DNA of 64,000 nt from Polynucleobacter sp. HIN11 (GTDB taxonomy: Bacteria > Pseudomonadota > Gammaproteobacteria > Burkholderiales > Burkholderiaceae): NCBI RefSeq assembly GCF_030297675.1, contig NZ_AP028142.1, positions 992,001-1,056,000 of the forward strand, read 5' to 3'. A program made the position numbers and the translations under genes. This document shows, piece by piece, positions 53,030 to 61,014 of this stretch. Below the pieces are notes generated by a model. That model was not told where the DNA came from and did not search any database. It saw nothing but the letters and a program-made list of their open reading frames with translations. The first letter of the stretch is position 1. Each line of letters opens with the position of its first letter.

Positions 53030-54718
53030 CTAAGGGCGAACGTACAAATCTTGACCATTCTTGATAGTCTTTACAACCTGAATATCTTTAATTTCCATTG
53101 GCTTCACTTTTAAGGGATTCCGATCGAGAACAACCAAATCCGCTAACTTACCCGTTGTAATACTGCCCTTTGAGGCCTCTTCTTTGTATTGATATGCCGC
53201 AACCGATGTGAAACCACGGAGAGCAAAATAGGGATCGATGCCTTGCTCAGGCCCTAAGATTGTCCCAGAGTAGGTAACTCGATTAACTGAGGTCCAAATG
53301 GTAAATAAGGCGCTAGGACCAGACGATGGGGTGTCATTATGAATACCAAACTGCATACCCTTTGCTCGGGCTGAGTTGAGGGGAACCATTGAGCGAGCCC
53401 TCTCCTCTCCTAAAATTTTTCGGTATACATCGCCATACATCCAAATGTGGTTTGGCATAAATTGAGGAAGAATCTTATTGGCTTTGTACTGATCCAATTG
53501 ATCATCACGAATAAAAAAGGAGTGGGCAATGGCGGTACGACGGTCTTCTGTAATGCCTGTCTCTCGAATTGCTTTTGATATTGCCAAAAGGGTCATATCA
53601 ATTCCAGCGTCACCATTCGAATACCCGAAATACTGAATATTCTTTTGATACGCAAGCTTTGCATAACGATCCACAACGTCTTGCGACACAATCGCCATCC
53701 CCCGCCATCCTTTTGGCACGCCAACGGTATCAGCATAGGGTTTTGAGAAATAAGCAAGGCGCAATTGAGGAGCACCATCCGTGGATACTAAAATCCCGGC
53801 GACTTTGAAGCCCCCATCACCCTTGGTATAGATACCAAATGGGTAACTTTTATTACTTGCTAGCAATTGATCAACTACATCATAGGTTGGTAAAGCAATC
53901 AAATCTAAGCGAATCAAATTACGGTCTACTGCTTGGCGCATGTTACGAATATCGTCTACGGTCGTCTCATAACTTTGTGCTGTGGTGAATCCATTTGAGG
54001 CATAAATCATTTCGGCCTTACGATAGGTCTCCAAAATTAAATCCTCAGAATACTTACCAAATACCTTAGCAGTTGCCTCTACATTGGGAATGCCAATTAA
54101 CTCCCCCGTGAGTTTTCCGGTCTTTGGATCAACGGGAATCATTCCTTGTGTAACTTTTGTGGCTTTGGTAATGCCTAACTTTTTGAGGCCTGCCGAATTA
54201 ACTATCCCCGTCAATGTGGAAATATTGTTAATAAATACCGGTTGATTTGGAAATACTTTATCCAACTGCGTAATCGTTAAAGGGCCATCGGTTAGAAAAG
54301 CATCTGCGTACTCGGCACCAATAATCCAACCATTGAATGGTCGAGCCTCTGCTTTTAAGCGATCGATTAACTGCTTTGTGGTGCTGGGTGGATTTTTTGA
54401 AAAATAGCCCAGGTTAACGGCCAAAGTATTTTGAGCGATCAAGGTAAAGTGCCCCCAGGCATCGATAAAGCCCGGCATCAATGTTTGACCTTTTAAATCA
54501 TGCAAGACTGGATTGGTACCCGCCGCATTTAGTGCATCTCGCAAGTTACCAACGTATGCGATTGTCTTACCCCTCACTACAACTGCCTCAACATACTGTG
54601 GTTGCTCACCCTCCATCGTCAAGATGTCGCCATTGAAATAGACGCTGGCGGTATTAGCAAATACGTTGGTCGCGATTAAAAGGATGTAAATACTAAAACA
54701 TCGCTTGAGGATTTTCAT
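53030..54718 (-). CDS. exported YtcJ-like amidohydrolase (third copy)
   Basis: A 562-residue amidohydrolase with Sec signal (MKILKRCFSIYILLIATNVF). Related to the copies at 34709 and 48061 (FNGDILTMEGEQPQYVEAVV start; GKLADLVVLDRNP end). The first metal motif reads GFIDAWGHFTL where the others have EPHVH or DPHNH, so the HxH pair is partly lost (Trp-Gly-His). The later metal region also differs (GYSNGDAGID, IAHSFFI). Activity may be altered or lost. A TTGTCA-A-TGACAA palindrome lies 29 bases upstream. Confidence 0.82.
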   Translation of the reverse strand: MKILKRCFSIYILLIATNVFANTASVYFNGDILTMEGEQPQYVEAVVVRGKTIAYVGNLRDALNAAGTNPVLHDLKGQTLMPGFIDAWGHFTLIAQNTLAVNLGYFSKNPPSTTKQLIDRLKAEARPFNGWIIGAEYADAFLTDGPLTITQLDKVFPNQPVFINNISTLTGIVNSAGLKKLGITKATKVTQGMIPVDPKTGKLTGELIGIPNVEATAKVFGKYSEDLILETYRKAEMIYASNGFTTAQSYETTVDDIRNMRQAVDRNLIRLDLIALPTYDVVDQLLASNKSYPFGIYTKGDGGFKVAGILVSTDGAPQLRLAYFSKPYADTVGVPKGWRGMAIVSQDVVDRYAKLAYQKNIQYFGYSNGDAGIDMTLLAISKAIRETGITEDRRTAIAHSFFIRDDQLDQYKANKILPQFMPNHIWMYGDVYRKILGEERARSMVPLNSARAKGMQFGIHNDTPSSGPSALFTIWTSVNRVTYSGTILGPEQGIDPYFALRGFTSVAAYQYKEEASKGSITTGKLADLVVLDRNPLKVKPMEIKDIQVVKTIKNGQDLYVRP

Positions 54719-54746
54719 TTGTCAATCGCTTTGATGGATTAAATAC

Positions 54747-54759
54747 TTGTCAATGACAA
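54747..54759. promoter_or_regulatory. 13-bp palindrome upstream of the third amidohydrolase
   Basis: TTGTCA, A, TGACAA (six-base arms, no mismatch) lies 29 bases before the amidohydrolase start, at the same kind of distance as the palindrome before the first copy. Confidence 0.45.
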
Positions 54760-54786
54760 ATGATAAACAGTTATGAGACCAAACTC

Positions 54787-55590
54787 CTAAACGATTTTGA
54801 TGACCAGATCAGGAAACCCATCCAACATACAGCGCACAATATCCCCCCGAACAACGGGGCCGACATTCTCTGGGGTTCCGGAGTAAATGATGTCCCCCGG
54901 AAAGAGCTCATTGGCTTCCGATAGTTTCATGATTTGTTCCGCAACCGACCAAATCATCTGATTTAAGTTTGCCTTTTGGCGTATCTCACCATTCACTGAT
55001 AAAGAGATGGCACCGCTCTTCTGATGACCAATTTTGCTCACCGGAAATATCGGCCCAATCGGCGCCGAATGATCAAATGACTTGCCAATTTCCCAAGGCT
55101 TCTTTTGATCGCCCATAAAGCGCTGCAAGTCCCGGCGGGTCATATCCAAGCCAAGTGCATATCCATACACATGGTCGAGGGCTTTATCAAGAGAAATGTT
55201 CTTGCCGCCCGTTTTTAAAGCAGCAACTAATTCCACCTCATAGTGATAGTTCTTGGTTAAAGTTGGGTATGGATGATCAACCACTTTGTTGGGGGCAACA
55301 TACTGGATAGCATCGGTCGGTTTTTGAAAAAAGAATGGTGGCTCTCGGGTTGGATCAGAACCCATCTCACGCGCGTGGGCCGCATAATTTCGGCCAATAC
55401 AGTAAATGCGACGAACCGGAAATTGCTCCGCACTATTGGCAATCGGTATATAAATCGGTTCCACCTGAAACGGCGTCTTCGGCTTTGCCGCCTCTGCAGG
55501 TGAAGTAGCTCCGAGCGCCAAGATGGAGGCTGACCCAAGGCCGAGCTTCATCCATTGACGACGATTTTGATGGGTGAATGGTTTGGACAT
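54787..55590 (-). CDS. fumarylacetoacetate hydrolase family protein with Tat-type signal
   Basis: A 267-residue FAH-superfamily hydrolase. The core has YCIGRNYAAHAREMG, the metal ligands in YHYEVELVA (Glu-x-Glu) and GLDMTRRDLQ with SFDHSAPIGP, as in acylpyruvases and 2-hydroxyhepta-diene-dioate isomerases. What is odd is the N-terminus: QNRRQWMKLGLGSASILALG with AEA after it, a twin-arginine signal. FAH enzymes are normally cytoplasmic, so this one should work in the periplasm. The amidohydrolase follows 68 bases downstream on the same strand. Confidence 0.87.
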   Translation of the reverse strand: MSKPFTHQNRRQWMKLGLGSASILALGATSPAEAAKPKTPFQVEPIYIPIANSAEQFPVRRIYCIGRNYAAHAREMGSDPTREPPFFFQKPTDAIQYVAPNKVVDHPYPTLTKNYHYEVELVAALKTGGKNISLDKALDHVYGYALGLDMTRRDLQRFMGDQKKPWEIGKSFDHSAPIGPIFPVSKIGHQKSGAISLSVNGEIRQKANLNQMIWSVAEQIMKLSEANELFPGDIIYSGTPENVGPVVRGDIVRCMLDGFPDLVIKIV

Positions 55591-55711
55591 TGGTTAAGCT
55601 CCCATTGAATTGACCACCAGCTAATTGTGCGTCGTGTTCATCAGTCTCTAAAAACAAACCACAAAGGGGAAGACCCATGAAGAGGACTCGGCTAGGGACC
55701 TAGCGAGTGCG

Positions 55712-56080
55712 TTAACTCTTTGAGCGCTTCGAGCCTGCCATCAGAATAAGCTCTTCCAGCTTTGCAAAATATTTTTTGGACTTTGGGGTGAGCTCTAAGA
55801 ATTTCTTACGGCTATCATCCCCAATTGCATAAACAATGAGTTCTTTTTCAACCAAACTGTTTAGACGTCTACTCAGGGTAGCAGGCGAGCCAATTTGATT
55901 GGCGAAGATAACATCGGAAACCAGGTATGGCTTACCCGCAAACGAAGCTTCCGCAATGGAGTCGAGCAGCTTTTTCTCAAGGTCATCTAATTTGGGGAAA
56001 GCAGGGCCCTGCTCAAGCGTCTCCATAAGCTTGTTGAATCGAAAATACGCATTTTGCAGAGCGGTTCTTTTTTGTGCCAT
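55712..56080 (-). CDS. MarR-like winged-helix regulator
   Basis: A 122-residue DNA-binding protein (start MAQKRTALQNAYFRF at 56080; the longer frame overlaps the divergent gene). The helix-turn-helix region reads VIFANQIGSPATLSRRLNSLVEKELI and the wing DDSRKKFLELTPKSKKYF. It ends in a basic tail. As the only regulator inside the hydrolase island it may control it. Divergent from a membrane protein gene with an AT-rich gap (56081-56145). Confidence 0.75.
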   Translation of the reverse strand: MAQKRTALQNAYFRFNKLMETLEQGPAFPKLDDLEKKLLDSIAEASFAGKPYLVSDVIFANQIGSPATLSRRLNSLVEKELIVYAIGDDSRKKFLELTPKSKKYFAKLEELILMAGSKRSKS

Positions 56081-56145
56081 AAAACCAAAATGTCTCTTTA
56101 ATAATGATTCGATACTATCATAGAATATTGTAATAATTGTTATGA

Positions 56146-56715
56146 ATGGTTGCAATGGGGAATGCCATCAAAAACGGGTTGATTGTTTGCGGTATCGCAG
56201 CGATTTGGGTCGCCCTTGAAGCCCTAGATCAGGGCTATTTGGGATTTCCAGAAATTGCCCAATACTCATATTTCATTTATTGGTTAGCAGGCTTAAGACT
56301 GGTGGCCATCATCTTATTTGGCTGGCTTGGCTTCTTTGGCTTATTTTTCGGTTATGCCGTGGGTGGTATTTTTCTTCGGGGGAGTTCCGAGGCAGACGCC
56401 CTGATACTGGGTTTTCTGTTATCCATTGCGCCGATGATTGCCTATCGATTTTGGCAAAGTGCCTTTGATAAAGATGATGATTTTGATGATGTCAATTTCG
56501 TGCAACTGTGTTACATCGTTTTCCTGCATTCATTCATCTCGGCGCTGTTCAAAAATGTGTACTGGTTCTTCGTTGATCACGAGTTTGGGATTGATCACGT
56601 CACCATGATTTTTGCAGCCAATGTATTGGGATCTTTTGTCTTTTTATACCTTTTGCTTTTCTGCAATCGCCTCTTTAAGAAGATTAAAAAGCGCTTATCC
56701 GCAAAAACGATTTAG
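56146..56715 (+). CDS. integral membrane protein, unknown
   Basis: A 189-residue protein with about five hydrophobic helices. A conspicuously acidic loop (KDDDFDDVNF) sits in the middle and a basic C-terminus follows (FKKIKKRLSAKTI). The start may be the ATG at 56146 or 56155. The pattern recalls MASE-type sensor modules, but no output domain follows, so this is not claimed. Divergent from the MarR-like gene. Confidence 0.6.
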   Translation: MVAMGNAIKNGLIVCGIAAIWVALEALDQGYLGFPEIAQYSYFIYWLAGLRLVAIILFGWLGFFGLFFGYAVGGIFLRGSSEADALILGFLLSIAPMIAYRFWQSAFDKDDDFDDVNFVQLCYIVFLHSFISALFKNVYWFFVDHEFGIDHVTMIFAANVLGSFVFLYLLLFCNRLFKKIKKRLSAKTI

Positions 56716-56760
56716 TCTGACCGTTCGCTACCGCCGCTGCCGACTCAGCCGGCATAAAAA

Positions 56761-56785
56761 GTGGGCTACCGCGGAGGTAGCCCAC
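56761..56785. terminator. strong hairpin in front of the MFS gene
   Basis: GTGGGCTACC, loop GCGGA, GGTAGCCCAC: a 10-bp perfect stem, preceded by AAAAA on the plus strand. It ends 46 bases after the membrane-protein stop. No T-run follows on the plus strand; on the minus strand it would be followed by TTTTT. Confidence 0.5.
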
Positions 56786-56960
56786 TCCACCAAGGACAAA
56801 CTGTAATGCAATTAATTCACCGCCATGTGCAATCATGGGGTGTAGCTAGTTTTCCATAAATTATTCCCCGTAGATAGAGGGAAAACCCCAACTTTATTAA
56901 TAATATTTATTAATATTTTCTATTTAAAATGAGGACTCCTTAACCTGATAGGAGAAGTGT
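56786..56960 (+). promoter_or_regulatory. AT-rich promoter region of the MHS transporter
   Basis: The 175 bases include two TTTATTAATA copies (around 56896-56917) and AGGAG eight bases before the start codon. No hairpin with T-run. The promoter of the transporter must lie here. Confidence 0.5.
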
Positions 56961-58679
56961 ATGTCCACAGCAACCGCGCCTGTAGAACGCAAGCGCCCGA
57001 TGACCAAGGAAGAGCGAAAAGTTATTCTCGCCTCATCCGCGGGAACTATTTTCGAGTGGTATGACTTTTATTTATACGGCTCTCTAGCAGCCATCATCGG
57101 TGCACAATTCTTTTCTTCCTTTCCAGAGGCAACGCGTAATGTATTTGCTTTACTCGCTTTTGCTGCTGGATTCTTGGTTCGCCCCTTCGGCGCACTAGTG
57201 TTTGGTCGTTTAGGCGATCTTGTGGGTCGCAAATACACCTTCCTAATCACAATCCTGATCATGGGTATTTCGACCTTTGTAGTTGGCCTATTACCCAGCT
57301 ATGAAACAATTGGTTGGCTGGCCCCAGTTACCTTAATCGCACTTCGTATGCTGCAAGGTCTAGCACTCGGCGGTGAATATGGTGGTGCAGTTGTTTATGT
57401 TGCTGAACATGCGCCCAATGGACGTCGTGGCTACTTCACATCATGGATTCAGACAACCGCAACCCTTGGGCTCCTTCTCTCCTTAATGGTGATTTTGGGT
57501 GTCCGCACATATGTGGGCGAAGATGCGTTTAAAGCATGGGGATGGCGTATTCCATTTCTACTCTCCATTTTCCTCTTAGGTATATCGATTTGGATTCGTT
57601 TACAAATGGAAGAATCGCCAGCCTTTAAGAAAATGAAAGAGGAAGGCACGCAATCCAAAGCGCCAATTTCTGAGGCGTTTGGTAACTGGAAGAACGGTAA
57701 ATTTGCAGTGATTGCGCTGCTTGGTCTCGTTGCTGGCCAAGCTGTGGTTTGGTATACCGGCCAGTTTTATGCCCTCTTCTATCTGCAAACCATTTTGCGG
57801 GTTGATATGTTCAGTGCCAACGTTTTGATTGCTTGGGCCTTGATTTTTGGTACCGGAGGATTTGTGGTATTTGGATCACTTTCCGACCGAATCGGGCGTA
57901 AGAAAATCATTTTGGCTGGCTGCTTAATTGCTGCCGTGACCTATTTCCCAGTATTTAAGTCACTCACTGCGCTCGCCAATCCTGCGCTGAGCTCGGCACA
58001 GCAAAACACCAAGGTAATTGTTATCGCTGATAAAAATGATTGCTCGTTTCAGTTCAACCCAACCGGAACTGCAAAATTTGCAAATTCATGCGACGTTACC
58101 AAGGCTCTTTTAGCACGCAGCTCCGTCAACTATTCGGTTGAATATGCGCCCGATGCGATCCCAGCAAGGGTCAAGATTGGCGATACAGAAATCACAAGCT
58201 ATGAAGCCAAAAAGTTAACAGGTGATGATGTAAAAGCTGTTCCAGCAGCGTTTAACAAGGCTGTGAATGATGCATTAGCGGAAGCAGGTTACCCCGTTCC
58301 CGGAAAACCAACGCCAGGAATTATCAAATTGAATGGCTTTTTTGATATTTTCACAGCACAGGCTTTCCCCATCGTTCTTATCTTGACCTATTTAGTCATC
58401 TTGGTAACGATGGTTTATGGGCCAATCGCGGCAGCTCTAGTTGAACTATTCCCAACACGCATTCGCTACACCGGCATGTCCCTGCCCTATCACATTGGCA
58501 ATGGCTGGTTTGGTGGATTAATGCCAGCAACCGCATTTGCCATGATTGCCCAATCCGGAGATCCCTACTATGGATTGTGGTACCCCATCGTGATTGCTGT
58601 GGGAACCTTTGTAATCGGTATGATTTTTGTACCCGAGAACTATAAGAAGGATATTTTTGCAGAGCAGAACAACAGATAA
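56961..58679 (+). CDS. MHS-family metabolite:H+ symporter with a large extra periplasmic loop
   Basis: A 572-residue MFS protein of the metabolite:H+ symporter group (FEWYDFYLYGS in helix 1, GRLGDLVGRKYTF motif A, RMLQGLALGGEYGGA in helix 4). MHS proteins are usually 420-450 residues. Here about 125 residues are inserted after ALANPALSS (about 340-460) with VIADKNDCSFQF and NSCDVTK, two Cys that may pair in the periplasm. The insert would form a soluble domain next to the substrate entrance. It probably imports the product of the exported hydrolases. Confidence 0.88.
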   Translation: MSTATAPVERKRPMTKEERKVILASSAGTIFEWYDFYLYGSLAAIIGAQFFSSFPEATRNVFALLAFAAGFLVRPFGALVFGRLGDLVGRKYTFLITILIMGISTFVVGLLPSYETIGWLAPVTLIALRMLQGLALGGEYGGAVVYVAEHAPNGRRGYFTSWIQTTATLGLLLSLMVILGVRTYVGEDAFKAWGWRIPFLLSIFLLGISIWIRLQMEESPAFKKMKEEGTQSKAPISEAFGNWKNGKFAVIALLGLVAGQAVVWYTGQFYALFYLQTILRVDMFSANVLIAWALIFGTGGFVVFGSLSDRIGRKKIILAGCLIAAVTYFPVFKSLTALANPALSSAQQNTKVIVIADKNDCSFQFNPTGTAKFANSCDVTKALLARSSVNYSVEYAPDAIPARVKIGDTEITSYEAKKLTGDDVKAVPAAFNKAVNDALAEAGYPVPGKPTPGIIKLNGFFDIFTAQAFPIVLILTYLVILVTMVYGPIAAALVELFPTRIRYTGMSLPYHIGNGWFGGLMPATAFAMIAQSGDPYYGLWYPIVIAVGTFVIGMIFVPENYKKDIFAEQNNR

Positions 58680-58707
58680 ATCTCGGTCAACCGAGTGATT
58701 TGTTGCA

Positions 58708-58731
58708 CAAATGGCCCTTCGGGGCCATTTG
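58708..58731 (+). terminator. UUCG-capped hairpin after the MHS transporter
   Basis: CAAATGGCCC, TTCG, GGGCCATTTG: a 10-bp stem with the stable UUCG tetraloop 28 bases past the stop codon. The T-run after it is poor. Confidence 0.65.
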
Positions 58732-58802
58732 TATTCGAAGTCAAACATTCATAGAAATTATTAATAATAAGTGTTTACCCTCTATCCAGATTGGGTGTAG
58801 AG

Positions 58803-58898
58803 AACTATACTGAATACGTTTAGTCAAGTACATGCTGACTAAAGCAAGTGCATGCAGTATGTCTCCGTTTAAACGCCACCCTCAGGGTGGCTTTTTTT
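58803..58898 (+). ncRNA. structured small-RNA candidate with its own terminator
   Basis: From a -10-like TATACT (58806-58811) the plus strand holds a hairpin TTTAGTCA/TGACTAAA, an outer pair ATACTG/CAGTAT spanning it, then GCCACCC-TCA-GGGTGGC (58875-58891) followed by seven T. The last part is a textbook rho-independent terminator on the plus strand, although the only nearby protein gene is on the minus strand (it overlaps the last bases of the LysR gene). A stand-alone small RNA, or the structured 3' end of the transporter mRNA, fits. Confidence 0.5.
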
Positions 58899-59786
58899 AT
58901 GAGTCTTAAGCCGTTCAAGTAAGTGAGCCTTGAAACTCACGGCCAATGGCGATAATTTTTTTCCTTTTAAGCTAACAATGTGCCAGTGGGATAGCAATGG
59001 AAAATCCCGCACCTTGAGGACTGTAATGTCCCGGTTGATACGATCCCCCAGGGAATGCATCGATAATGCAGCAATGCCAAGATTGGCAGCAACTGAGTTG
59101 CGAACCGCCTCATTCGTTCCCAGTTCCAATCGTATCGTGGGGTTGAAGTGCCTCTTCCGAAAATACGCATCAACCGTCATCCGCGTTCCCGAGCCCCGCT
59201 CCCGCATTACAAACTTCTCATGCTTGAGATCTTTTAGTTCGAGATTTTTCTTGTTTGCTAAGGGATGATTCTTGGGTGCGATGATCGCGATTGGGTTGGA
59301 CATAAAAATTTCATCCTCGATCTCTAAATGTAATGGTGGCATCGACATAATGTAAAGATCATCCTGATTATTTTCTAGACGTTGGACTACCCCATCGCGA
59401 TTAAGCACCTCGAAGGCGATCTCAATATCGGGATGCGATTTACAAAAATCACCCAACATCTGGGGAATGAAGTACTTCGCCGTACTAACTGCGGCTACTT
59501 TCAAACGCCCCTTGATAAGCCCTTTCATGAGCGCCATCTCCTGCTCAAAGCTTTGCCATTCATCAAACATGGCCCGCGCCGATTTGGTCAAACGCTCCCC
59601 GGCGTAGGTCAGGTGAACTTTTCGGGAGATGACTTCAAATAAGGGTTCGCCAATTTGCTCACTGAGTTCTTTCAGTTGCATGGACGCCGTGGGCTGGGTG
59701 ACATGACTCCGCTTGGCTGCGCCGCTGACACTCCCCGTCTCCGCCAAGGCAAGAAATAAGCGGAGTTGTCGGAAACTTACATGCAT
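58869..59786 (-). CDS. LysR-family regulator, CbbR/CmpR-like
   Basis: A 305-residue LysR protein. The N-terminal helix-turn-helix is SGAAKRSHVTQPTASMQLKELSEQIGEPLFE, with the ATQPTVS-like core of the CbbR group, and a two-lobe effector domain follows. It is divergent from the SbtA-like bicarbonate transporter with an 87-base gap, so it probably controls that gene according to inorganic-carbon or redox state. Confidence 0.87.
   Translation of the reverse strand: MHVSFRQLRLFLALAETGSVSGAAKRSHVTQPTASMQLKELSEQIGEPLFEVISRKVHLTYAGERLTKSARAMFDEWQSFEQEMALMKGLIKGRLKVAAVSTAKYFIPQMLGDFCKSHPDIEIAFEVLNRDGVVQRLENNQDDLYIMSMPPLHLEIEDEIFMSNPIAIIAPKNHPLANKKNLELKDLKHEKFVMRERGSGTRMTVDAYFRKRHFNPTIRLELGTNEAVRNSVAANLGIAALSMHSLGDRINRDITVLKVRDFPLLSHWHIVSLKGKKLSPLAVSFKAHLLERLKTHKKSHPEGGV
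58875..58898 (+). terminator. rho-independent terminator, plus strand
   Basis: Seven-base stem GCCACCC/GGGTGGC, loop TCA, followed by TTTTTTT. It overlaps the 3' end of the LysR gene, whose own transcript would not be followed by a U-run here. Confidence 0.8.
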
Positions 59787-59792
59787 AGATTT

Positions 59793-59806
59793 TTATCTAT
59801 ATATAA
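59793..59806. promoter_or_regulatory. CbbR-type half-site pattern TTA-N8-TAA
   Basis: TTATCTATATATAA fits the TTA-N7/8-TAA pattern of CbbR sites and begins 7 bases from the LysR start. The sequence is AT-rich, so chance matches are easy. Confidence 0.4.
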
Positions 59807-59873
59807 ACACATAAATATCGATTTTACTTTATATATGGTGTCTCCTATGATGGGTCAACTTTTAGGAGAATGC

Positions 59874-60842
59874 ATGCAAAACTTACTCGATCCTGCCATC
59901 TTATTTTTCGTCTTCGGCTGCTTTGCCGGATTAATCCGCTCAAATCTGGAAATCCCCCGCTCCATTGCCAAATTCTTATCGCTTTATTTATTGATGGCCC
60001 TGGGTCTTAAAGGGGGTTTTGCCCTAGCAAAAACAGGGCTCAACCCTGAAATTGCATTGAGTCTCATGATTGCGTTGACAATGGCATTTCTGGTTCCAAT
60101 CCTCGGCTATTGGTTCTTAAAAGACCGGATTGCGAAGTTTGATGCTGCTGCGGTTGCCGCATCCTACGGCTCGGTCAGCGCGGTAACGTTTGTGACAGCT
60201 ATCCAGTTTATGGAGCAAAGCCAACTCAATCCAAACGGCTACATGGCCATTGCGCTCGTCATCATGGAGTCTCCTGCGATCATTATGGCGGTCTTATTGG
60301 CCAATTTGCTGCGGCATGAATCCCAATCCTCAACTCTTAGCAAGGGTCCCTCACTCAAGAATATATTGCACGAGTCATTTACCGATGGCACCCACCTCCT
60401 ATTGCTAGGGTCTATGGCTGTCGGTTATTTGAGCGGCGAAGCAGGAAAAACAGTCATGCAACCATTCTCTGGGGATCTGTTTAAAGGAATGCTAGCCTTT
60501 TTCTTACTTGATATGGGTCTCATGGTTGCGAAGAACTTTAAAGAGGCAAAGAGCAACTCGATCACATTGATCGCCTACGCATCAGCAAGCCCAGTAATAC
60601 ATGCTTCTCTAGCCCTGGGACTATGTCTTCTATTTGGAATCCCATTAGCCGATACGATTCTTCTGATGGTGTTATCCGCAAGTGCCTCCTACATTGTGGT
60701 CCCTGCAGTACTGCGTTATGCTATTCCGGAGGCAAATCCCTCCATTTACTTTGGTCTATCTATAGGGATTACCTTCCCAATCAATATTCTGATTGGTATC
60801 CCGCTCTATACATGGATGGCGCAAGCGCTGATTGGAACTTAA
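59874..60842 (+). CDS. SbtA-type sodium-dependent bicarbonate transporter
   Basis: A 322-residue membrane protein with about ten helices. Segments such as GCFAGLIRSNLEIPRSIAKF, LKGGFALAKTGL and ASASYIVVPAVLRYAIPEANPS match the SbtA (DUF897) family. The start is the ATG at 59874 with AGGAG five bases before it, not the longer frame. In autotrophs SbtA feeds carboxysomes; here, with a porin and a CbbR-like regulator, it may supply bicarbonate for anaplerotic carboxylation. No SbtB gene follows. Confidence 0.88.
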   Translation: MQNLLDPAILFFVFGCFAGLIRSNLEIPRSIAKFLSLYLLMALGLKGGFALAKTGLNPEIALSLMIALTMAFLVPILGYWFLKDRIAKFDAAAVAASYGSVSAVTFVTAIQFMEQSQLNPNGYMAIALVIMESPAIIMAVLLANLLRHESQSSTLSKGPSLKNILHESFTDGTHLLLLGSMAVGYLSGEAGKTVMQPFSGDLFKGMLAFFLLDMGLMVAKNFKEAKSNSITLIAYASASPVIHASLALGLCLLFGIPLADTILLMVLSASASYIVVPAVLRYAIPEANPSIYFGLSIGITFPINILIGIPLYTWMAQALIGT

Positions 60843-60970
60843 TGACAGAGGGATCGTTCGCTCTAGATGAAATAGTGTTGTCTCACAGAGATCAAATTGA
60901 AACACTTTTGATGAAGCGAACTATCTGGAACTCAAACTTCGAAGATTATTTATGGCACAACAATGAGTAA
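60842..60970 (+). CDS. 42-residue protein translationally coupled to SbtA
   Basis: An ATG overlaps the sbtA-like stop (TAATG) and opens a frame of 42 residues: MTEGSFALDEIVLSHRDQIE, then TLLMKRTIWNSNFEDYLWHNNE. It is acidic and helix-like with no membrane segment. GGA lies five bases before the start. In cyanobacteria the gene after sbtA encodes the PII-like SbtB, which this is not. Perhaps a small regulatory partner. Confidence 0.5.
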   Translation: MTEGSFALDEIVLSHRDQIETLLMKRTIWNSNFEDYLWHNNE

Positions 60971-61014
60971 ATATTCCAAATTAATGACGTATCAATTCCA
61001 TATAATTAGGGATT

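Noticed and set aside
60623..60841. N-terminal part of the 115-residue frame that ends in the micro-ORF
   Set aside because: The first 73 residues are a second frame of the SbtA-like gene; only the last 42 have a plausible start.
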